Source: Petunia secreta (lineage: Eukaryota > Streptophyta > Magnoliopsida > Solanales > Solanaceae). Taken from it: a DNA stretch of 64,000 bases. The stretch lies in contig JARKIP010000005.1 in assembly GCA_029990175.1 (NCBI GenBank), forward strand, positions 67,396,501-67,460,500, written 5' to 3'. The notes under the pieces were generated by a model. The model saw only the letters and a list, made by a program, of their open reading frames with translations. It was not told where the DNA came from and did not search any database. This document shows, one piece after another, positions 56,632-64,000 of the stretch. The translations under genes and the position numbers were made by a program. The stretch's first letter is position 1, and each line of letters starts with the position of its first letter.

Positions 56632-57810
56632 AAATGCCGCCTAGTCGGCAATAAACCATGATAAGCATAATGCTTTTAATCATGAAGAGGTAGTTTGCAA
56701 CTCAATCTTGGATTGTGCTCCAATCACTTGATAAAACAAATGAGACATCTGCTCTTGAAGTATCCAATGTCTCAATGCAACTTGGAATAAACCTGCATAT
56801 CCTAGTTACGGGTGGATTAACCCAGATTGTTCATTTTTAAGGCGAATGGGCCCAAAACATTCATTTATAAGGCGAATGGGCCCAAAACGTTCAATTATAA
56901 GATGAACGAGCCTAAATCATAAGATATAGCAAAAGACACAAAATTCAGTAATGCACGTGCTTCTTCAAACTTAGCAATATCTGCAAATCACAACAATGGA
57001 ATTTTAGTAAATGTTCTCACAAAGCAAAATAAAGATGAAATGGATATGTTTAACAACTTGCAAGAATTAGAGGAGATAGAAATGCCGCCTTTCGGCAATA
57101 AACCATGACAAAGCATAATGCTTTAAATTATGAAGGGGTAGTCTAAAATGCCATCTCGGAATGTACTCCATTCAATTGATAAAGCAATGAGGCGTCAGGT
57201 CATGAAGCATCCAACGTCCTAGTGCAACTTGAAAAAACCTGCATATCCTATTTACAGGTGGATTAACGCAAATTGTTCATTTATAAGGCGAACGGGCCCA
57301 AAACGTTCATTTATAAGGCGAACGAGCCCAAACATTCAATTATAAGATGAACGAGCCCAAATCATAAGATAAATCAAAAGACACAAAGTCACTAATGCAC
57401 GTGCTTCTTCAAACTGAGCAATATCTGCAAATCACCACAATAGAATTTTAGTAAATGTTCTCATAGTGGAATAGAAATGAAACTGCTTTTAACAATTTGC
57501 AAGAATTGTAGGATATAGAAATGCTGCCTTTCGGCAATAACCCGTGATAAAACGTAATGCTTTAATTATCTAGTGGCAATCTGCAATGTGATCTTGAACT
57601 GTGCTTCAATCATTTGATAAAGCAAATGACACATCCAGTCTTGAAGCCAATGTTCCAAAATGACTTGAAGTAAATCTGCATATCCGATTTACGGGTGGAT
57701 CAACCCGGATTGTTCATTTGTAAGGCGAACGGGCCCAAAAAATTCATTTATAAGGCGAACGAGCCCAAAACGTTCGAATATAAGGTGAACGAGCCTAAAT
57801 TTGATAGCAG
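56632..57810. repeat. ~440-bp tandem repeat, about 2.7 copies, in element D
   Basis: Units start at 56632, 57081 and 57518 with AAATGCYGCCTTTCGGCAAT followed by AAACCATGA. Each later carries two or three ~35-bp subunits of TTCATTTATAAGGCGAACGG/GCCCAAAACG. This is a nested array in the untranslated 3' region of the element. Confidence 0.85.
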
Positions 57811-58619
57811 CCTACGAAATAAAGTTGCAAATTGGATTAATTAAGGCAAGATAATGCAAAACAAATAAACAAAGCTGGGTCGTGTTGCTTGTATTGGTAG
57901 TGCTGCAAAGCATTGAATGCTGCCTCCAGTTCATATTGAATCTGATGTTCAGTTCAAGGCGAATAATCTCTGAGAAGCTGATGGTTGCTAGTTCTCCACA
58001 TTCTTCCACTTTGTAGAATTCCTGCACTCAAAGAAAAAGTCGTGAGTTCTAAAAACTGTACGAAGCCTTAGCAATTTGCTTTGCTCCCCTTGTCTTGATG
58101 CTGAATTCTTCGGTAGCATGCAAACACAATTTTCCCCTGTTTCCAAAGAAAAAGTTGTTAGTTTTTGGAAAAATAGTGGCTGGCTTGATTGAACACCTAA
58201 TGCAGCCTCAAATCTGCATCTTCTTGTATGGCGCTCAAATGTACTGCTGCTGCGAGAGTCTGATGTTCTTGACACTCTTCTTTTGCACAAAATGATATCA
58301 TCTAAAATTTCTTTGGCTTGGCTTATTTTGGGAAAAATGGATTTTCATTGATTTCAGGATTAAAAGCCCAATGAAGGGTACAAGATAGTTCATTACATAA
58401 AACTTCAAAAGAGTAGGCAAACATAAGATAGTTAGGCAAGGAAATGTCATTTTAAAAAACAAAGTGTTGTCATTTAATCTTCTTGCTAAGCTTCACGCTT
58501 CATTTTCAAATGCCTTGGTGCCAATTTTGATGAATCACCTCAGATGACAATTGCATTTGCTGCCGAATGACCATAGTTGCTTGCTTGCTCTTGCTTCACA
58601 CTTATCTTGCCTTTTTCAA
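57811..58619 (-). other. Non-coding 3' region of element D
   Basis: Between gag and the tandem array. AAAGAAAAAGTYGTKAG occurs twice (58038, 58147), so a ~110-bp duplication is likely. No pol remains. Confidence 0.45.
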
Positions 58620-60020
58620 TCATATCTTGATTTTGTGCTTAAGTGCCGAACATTCTTCTGTATCATGGCCTTGAATATTTGACTGGTATGCACACCTCTT
58701 TGATAAATCAAATACTTGAGGCGGATTCTCTAGAATCCATCCCCTCTTTGCTTGCAATAACCCTTCTGCTTCCAATCTCTCGAATATGTCTGACAATGAT
58801 TCATATAGAGGAGTGAAAGTACGAGGTCTAAACTTCTTCGTGCTTTGATGACCAGATGGTGCCTGATAAGATCGATGCTGACGACTTGAATTCTGCATAT
58901 CATGATTGTAGTGCACTTGCGAAGGCTGGGAGTCTTGAATATTTTCAGGTGCATCAGAACAATTGAAAACTGGCAGTGTAGTGTCATAGTCAATCAACCT
59001 TCCGGTTTGAAACTTTTCTTCCAAAATCTTTGCATACCGGATTAAACTGGAAAAATTCTTTAAATTGGCAAAAAGTAGCTTTTCGTAAATTATGCCTTCT
59101 TGAAGGTCAATGAAAGTTGCTATCAGCTCATCTTCAGGCAATGGAGGATGCATCTTAGAAGCCTCTAGCCTCCATCTCACGGCAAATTCTGCAACAGACT
59201 CATGCGGCATCTTCTTGATTTTGCGCATATCAATTAGATAAGGATCTCTTACTATGTTGAACTTGTATTGTTCCACAAAGTCTCGAGCCATGTCTTCCCA
59301 CGTGTGCCATTTGGTAAAATCCTGTTTAGTATACCATGCAAGTGCCATTCCTGATAAACTCTGAATAAACAATCTCGTACGCAAAGCTTCATCCTTGCCA
59401 ATTCCAATTAATCTGCTGCAATAATCTTTCAAATGAATGTAGGGATTTTCCTTTCCATCGAAAGTGTTGAGTTTTGGTATGTTGTACCCACGTGGAAGCT
59501 TAATGTCCGGGTGAATGCACAAGTCTTCATGACATAAACTCTGAATGTTCCTTGAGCGCAACTCATCTCTAATGACCTTCTTCAACTTGCGGATTTGTTC
59601 ATCCATGTTGTTCAAATCAGTTGCCTCACCATCTTTCCTAGGCAATTCTTGTGGGCGCAATGTCACTTGATTTGTTTGACTCCCCACAGCGGGCATAGTG
59701 ACAAAAGGTGGTTGGTATAAAGTTGCAGCGGGCCAAGCATTTGGATTAGTAAGATATTCTTGTGGGATTTGTGGATACATGGTATGTATAGGCATTGGGT
59801 AATGAGGCATTGTTAAGAAAGGTGGATTGGAGGTAAAGCTTGTATTTGGAAAAGGCTTGCTATTGTTGACAAAGTGGACAATCCTATTCCTTTGGACCAC
59901 ATGTTCTTCAACATCATCATTCTGCGCTTGCAAGATACCCATACCAGAACTGGTTGTCTGAAGTTGCTTTGCCATGTTGTTTTGTCGCTGATGCAGATTT
60001 TCAGCCATTTCAGTGTTCAA
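58620..60020 (-). CDS. Gag protein of element D (copy 1), 466 codons
   Basis: An open frame from the ATG at 60020. The N-terminal 170 residues are Gln/Pro/Asn-rich linker (MNTEMAENLHQRQNNMAKQL). Residues about 185-300 form a retrotransposon gag domain (PF03732), with LNTFDGKENPYIHLKDYCS, LFIQSLSGMALAWY and WEDMARDFVEQYKFN, then RKMPHESVAEFAVRWR-like motifs. Near the end CAYQSNIQGHDTEECSALKH is the Cys-His-Cys (CxxHxxxxGHxxxxC-like) knuckle variant seen in Tat/Ogre gags. The frame ends just after it, where a protease and RT would normally follow; none is present. The product would coat RNA in virus-like particles. The intact 1.4-kb frame suggests recent activity or recent origin. Confidence 0.8.
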   Translation of the reverse strand: MNTEMAENLHQRQNNMAKQLQTTSSGMGILQAQNDDVEEHVVQRNRIVHFVNNSKPFPNTSFTSNPPFLTMPHYPMPIHTMYPQIPQEYLTNPNAWPAATLYQPPFVTMPAVGSQTNQVTLRPQELPRKDGEATDLNNMDEQIRKLKKVIRDELRSRNIQSLCHEDLCIHPDIKLPRGYNIPKLNTFDGKENPYIHLKDYCSRLIGIGKDEALRTRLFIQSLSGMALAWYTKQDFTKWHTWEDMARDFVEQYKFNIVRDPYLIDMRKIKKMPHESVAEFAVRWRLEASKMHPPLPEDELIATFIDLQEGIIYEKLLFANLKNFSSLIRYAKILEEKFQTGRLIDYDTTLPVFNCSDAPENIQDSQPSQVHYNHDMQNSSRQHRSYQAPSGHQSTKKFRPRTFTPLYESLSDIFERLEAEGLLQAKRGWILENPPQVFDLSKRCAYQSNIQGHDTEECSALKHKIKI

Positions 60021-60400
60021 TGCAAGCCAACCTTTAACAAATGAATTCTACACATTGAACAAAAGCAAGTTAATACGTAAAATAGCAATGCATTCATAAG
60101 GATTTTAAGTATAATATAGGCCATTGGGCCAAATGGATGGGATCAAATTCCCGACTCAACAAAAGAGTAAAATATTTAAGGGTGCAAAACTTAACGATCA
60201 ACAAAATTTGATCTTTCAAGATAAGAATTGAGGAAAATAATTTTAGAAATTTTACTAAATCAGTATGCGTGCTAGACCATTTTGGCACAATTTGCTAAAA
60301 TGGTTGGCTTATTTTGAACATCAGTGCTTTGTCCGACTATCAATTCTTGCTTGCAAAATAACAATCTGCACTGCTTCTAATAACGACCAAACCAACTTAA
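60021..60400 (-). other. Spacer between the two gag copies
   Basis: AT-rich leader-like DNA with no coding sequence that I can support. Confidence 0.4.
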
Positions 60401-60404
60401 TATC

Positions 60405-60575
60405 TTCAACTTGCTTTTTGTAAAATTCTGCCCCAGTTATGACTTCAACATTTCAACTTGCTTTGCAAAATCTGCCCCAGTTATGACTTTCAATACTTCA
60501 AATCGATATGCAAAAACTGCCCCAGTTGCAATCTCTCGCGTCTTCTACTTGCTTTGCAAAATTTGCCCCAGTTTC
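60405..60575. repeat. ~55-bp tandem repeat, four copies
   Basis: CTTGCTTTGCAAAATCTGCC followed by CCAGTTATGACTT, repeated with small changes, each unit ending in a TTCAA/TTCTA stretch. Confidence 0.75.
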
Positions 60576-60604
60576 CATCTTTAGAAAAAAATTAAAATTT
60601 AAAT

Positions 60605-60800
60605 ACTAAAGGATTGAGCCCGATGGAGGAGCCTACGTATCCCTCCTTGGGAATCAGACCGTACATAGTTCTGCTTACATAAAAAGAGAATTTTCAAACG
60701 CTGGTGTAATCGAAACTCGATATGAGTTGCCTACGCTCCCTCCTCCCCCCCCCCCCCCCCCCGTAGGAAACCGGTTACAGTAGTTTGCTTACATAGAAAT
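60605..60800. repeat. Two ~105-bp degenerate repeats and a poly-C run
   Basis: GAGCCTACGTATCCCTCCTT then TTGCTTACAT...TTCAAAC, repeated as GTTGCCTACGCTCCCTCCT and TTGCTTACATAGAAATAGA. A run of about 16 C lies at 60747-60762; its length may be an assembly or sequencing artefact. Confidence 0.65.
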
Positions 60801-60944
60801 AGATTCAAACATTCATAATTTTATATTCTTTCTTTTCTTTCAGCAGACTAACAAAAGGAAATTACAATAGTTACTTCCTAATAATGCAAATAAACTAACT
60901 TCTGCTTCTGCAACTTTACTGCTTTTCTGGAACTTGATAGGTGC

Positions 60945-62029
60945 CTAAATGCCCTTCTTCGAGGAACCTCCCTTCGCATATGGAAATATTGTGACAAAAG
61001 TTTCCCCAGTGCCATTTGTAGGTAGAATATTGACCTGGCCAGAGTTAATCAAGCTTTCAACTTTCTTCTTAAATAAAGTGCATTCCTCAATACTATGCCC
61101 TTGCATCCCTGAATGGTAAGCATAAAATTTTCCCAAATTGTCAGGCTTATGTGAGAAATACGACTTTGATTCTATAGGATGTACCAAATTGAACCCCTTG
61201 AGCCTTTCAAACAATCTTGTGTAAGATTCTGGGAGCCGTGTGAATGCGAAAGCAGATCTTTTGGCGCGGTTTGACTGTGAACTTGGATTGACAATTAATT
61301 GCTCGTTGGCACTAGGTTCCCTACCATGGCTGGAAAAGGTTTTGACATGATAGCTTTTCCTTTGTCTTTGGACTGTGCCTCAACCAATTCACACTTTCTC
61401 TTGTCAGAAATTATTGCAACCGGCTCTTCTTGAAGCTCTACGGATTTTCTTTTCCGTGGACTGCTTCTTGCAAAGGTCAGGTTTGGGAGTTCGTACTGCT
61501 TGATAAAGTTACGAGCTAAGTCATCCCATGTGAATCGCTTTCCAAGATCCTGTATTGCAAACCACGTTCAAGCCGGCCCCGCGAGCGTCTTAACAAATAA
61601 CCTCAACTTGATTCTATTGCTTTTCCCAAATATTGCCACCCAATTAGTGAATGCTTTCAAATGATCATGAGGATTTCCTATCCCATCATACACTGGTGGA
61701 TAAGCTATGTCAAGAACATTCACATTTCCCTTTTCTACCTCACCTAAGCCTGCTTGAGATGATAGATCATTCCCATCTACCACTGTGACATTGCTCTCTT
61801 CAGCCCTAGGAAGCCTTTCCCCGTTGCTTTTCTCATTGCTCATCTTTAAGAAGCCACCAAATTTCTTTTCCAACAGGAATGCATGCAAATTAGGGAACTG
61901 TTGAGCATCACACTCAAATGTTGGAGCTACTTGTATTGTGGGAGGTGCAACAGTATAGATAGGAGCAACATGAGCACTTGGTCCTGGGCTTGGCACATTT
62001 CGCACTGGGTTGCGAGTGTTGAACCCCAA
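60945..62029 (-). pseudogene. Second gag copy in element D, broken
   Basis: 62029-61568 encodes the middle of a gag (VLDIAYPPVYDGIGNPHDHL, FVKTLAGPA) and is then stopped. After the stop, TWFAIQDLGKRFTWDDLARN continues the gag domain. An internal deletion and a frameshift follow, and 61214-60945 encodes the knuckle end (FYAYHSGMQGHSIEECTLFK) plus a short tail. The sequence is clearly related to, but much diverged from, the gag at 58620-60020. The first codons overlap the right LTR boundary at 62017, so this copy lacks its own start and leader. Confidence 0.75.
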
Positions 62030-62823
62030 AAATTACCCCAAAAAGGGTAAATTCCGGAATATCGACAGGATGGACTAACTCTTTTGGAGTTTTTGGAGTC
62101 GCCACCTAATTTAAGGAAGACAGGGAACCAAATTAACAAATGCATGCAAAAACTCCATTTTTGGAAAAAGGCAGTCTTTCAGAGATTCTAAGTAAGAGGT
62201 TTTACTAATTTCGGAAGAAGGTTTTTAAGGCACTTCTGAAATTCCGTTAAAAACAGTTAATCCGACAGGTTTCCAAATATTTACAAGTGCGCTTTTCTTG
62301 CGAAAGAATTATTTAAAAATGGTAATAATAATAATGATAATAATACTAATAATAATAATCAATTAAATAAAGGCTTATCTGTAAAAAAAAAAATATTTTT
62401 TTACTTGCACGCATTTGCTAAAATGGCCCCAATTTGCAATAAATTAAATAACGACTTCAAAATAAAGGTAATGAACATGAAGTAACACAATAGCTCAAGT
62501 AATCAAATAATATTAACATAAATTGAATATTCTACACATGAAATGTCTAAATACAAATGATACATTTATTGACATAAGTAATCGGTTAAAATAATAGAAC
62601 CCGGGAATGTGACAAACTCGCGGGAGTCTTGAATTTCTAGAATTTCCAAAGGGTATTGAAAATTTGAAAGCGAGCTTGATCCCGACGCTACTCCAAGTCA
62701 AGGTATATCCACATTTGTAGGTTAGCCAAACGCGTCCCCAAGTTGTTCGTGTCAAAATGTACCTCGCAAAAATTATGAAACTGAGTTAATACGATAATAA
62801 ATAGCAATAACTAATGAAAATAA

Positions 62824-62897
<74 letters not shown>

Positions 62898-64000
62898 GTA
62901 ATAAAGTAATAATAATAATTATTATTATAATAAAATATATAAGAATAATATAATAGTAATAAAAATAACAATAATAATAGTAAAGGGGGGTTTGTTTTTG
63001 CAAAATTTAGGCTCAGGTTTGTATGGCGCGTCATGTAGAGGCTCGGGATGTTGGTACGGTTGCAAACACGCCGGCCGGTCGTGTTGCCATGCCAGATACC
63101 AAACCCAGCACTCTATCCGACTTGCTTTGCATTAAATTCATACATTCATCATAGCCTATTTATTCGTAGGGGCAATGGGACGGGACCGTTCAAGCATAGT
63201 ATCATGTTCAAATCAATCCCGAGGCCTCAATACGTGTATATGTATTTTTTCATTGGCCAGTGTAGTATCGGTTCAATATCAGTTCAAATGCCTCAAAATG
63301 AAGTATTTTCATAGGCCCTGTGTGACCAGTATAACATTTTTTCATAATCAGTAAGCAATATCCAAAGGATTTCACATAGATAGCAATATCCATTTCCAGT
63401 CAAAAGTCCAGCTATATCAAAGGTCAACAACAAGTAGTGACGGGAAATAACGTGGGCCCAACAGTGTTCAAAGGTCCAAACAAATTGATAGCAACAAGTG
63501 TATCATTCCAATGATATAGCCCAGATACAGTGGAGATCCGATCCGCAAACATTGGGCCCCACAACCGAATGGAACCAAGTAAACCAGCACAAACAAATGA
63601 ATGGAAACCAGTACGGATAAAGAAAAATAGCAACAACCAGCCGAAACAACAACAGTGCAACAAACTCAAGATGCTAAAAAGGACCAGAGCAATTCCAAAA
63701 TCGATAACAGATCTGCGGGAGAATCGCCAAAGATTAAAAGCACACAGGAACAACGTTCAGGACCAAGGCATCGACAAAACTCCATGCCAGAACTCGACCA
63801 GACCCCGGGAACAGGAGCAATAGTGAAAAGGAAAAGAGGGGGGTGGAGTTGTTACAGGCGTAGGGAGATGAAAGGGGAGGAGAGGGGTTGGTTGATGTAT
63901 GGAGGTGAATAATAAAAATCTAGATCTGATTTTTTGGTGTCTTTGGTGTAAGGATGATGAATAATGATGATAATGAGGCTAGGGTTTTAGATGAGTATGT
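62017..64000 (-). repeat. 5' LTR of element D, partial at window edge
   Basis: Starts TGTTGAACCCC and follows the left LTR through GAGTCGCCACCTAATTTAAGG, the TTTCAGAGATTCT block and AAGTTGTTCGTGTC. It is divergent from the left LTR in many places and contains a long AAT microsatellite. Its other end is outside the window. Confidence 0.7.
62819..62945. repeat. AAT microsatellite
   Basis: About 25 near-perfect ATA/AAT triplets from 62819 to 62896, then interrupted triplets to about 62945. A likely polymorphic marker. Confidence 0.95.

Larger units (their letters stand above)
52129..64000 (-). mobile_element. LTR retrotransposon D, Tat/Ogre-like, minus strand, right end beyond the window
   Basis: The left (3') LTR is 52134-55752 and the right (5') LTR starts at 62017. 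On the plus strand both begin TGTTGAACCC, and the left one ends GTGTCAACA. The 5 bp before the left LTR are GCCAT; the matching duplication would lie outside the window. On the minus strand a purine tract AAAGAGGGGCAGC precedes the 3' LTR. The 6.3-kb interior has two gag copies and tandem arrays, but no RT, RNase H or integrase. No TGG-type primer site adjoins the 5' LTR: gag coding begins there directly, so the leader seems deleted or the element is chimeric. Confidence 0.8.

Noticed and set aside
60747..60762. Poly-C run as a possible functional tract
   Set aside because: Homopolymers of this length are error-prone; treated as part of a degenerate repeat.
62773..63034. Ile- or Tyr-rich open frames near 62.8 kb
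   Set aside because: Direct translation of the AAT microsatellite.

Overview
This window is repeat-dense plant nuclear DNA, most likely from a Solanaceae species or a close asterid. The basis is a two-exon CYP76A-type cytochrome P450, GT-AG introns, a CACTA element, Mutator-like (MULE) fragments with a DUF1985 gene, a LINE carrying an RNase H domain, Ty1/copia and Ty3-like LTR elements primed by initiator tRNA-Met, and hAT-like MITEs. The species assignment is inference. I see no tRNA, rRNA, CRISPR or bacterial-type genes.

Layout. 1-1012: anonymous DNA ending in a 41-bp tandem repeat. 1013-13773: element B, a minus-strand LTR retrotransposon with long LTRs. Its left LTR is split by element A (1054-6469; target duplication 1049-1053/6470-6474), a young minus-strand LTR element with apparently identical 811-bp LTRs and one long unfamiliar ORF but no reverse transcriptase. 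13774-15400: 3' end of another LTR element. 15970-20200: MULE fragments, including a candidate 3.1-kb element with a promoter and two exons. 20700-20880: hAT-like MITE with 8-bp target duplication. 20998-23756: DUF1985 pseudogene with seven in-frame stops. 24667-28057: complete CACTA element whose internal deletion joins the front of TnpD to a TnpA/Transposase_24-like gene. 28446-28958: hypothetical ORF. 29655-30572: MITE. 31115-33010: 5'-truncated LINE.

The only gene that looks intact and host-functional is the P450 at 35715-33646 (minus strand, 508 residues, one 543-bp intron). Short copies of one sequence lie on both sides of the LINE plus P450 block.

38492-52128: decayed Ty1/copia element preceded by a 30-bp tandem repeat and split by element C (40718-50687; target duplication CATTA), which has 3.45-kb LTRs around a 3.07-kb interior. 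Elements B and C belong to one family: both have a gag relic, no pol, and collinear interiors. At 52134 element D starts inside the copia RNase H region. It is a minus-strand Tat/Ogre-like LTR element (LTR about 3.6 kb) with two gag copies, several tandem arrays and no pol, and its right LTR runs off the window.

The insertion order can be read from interruptions: copia is older than C and D, and B is older than A. No new defence or metabolic system is evident. The most notable points are the conserved pol-less LTR families, the unfamiliar ORF of element A, the mosaic LTR of element C and the gene-joining deletion in the CACTA element.
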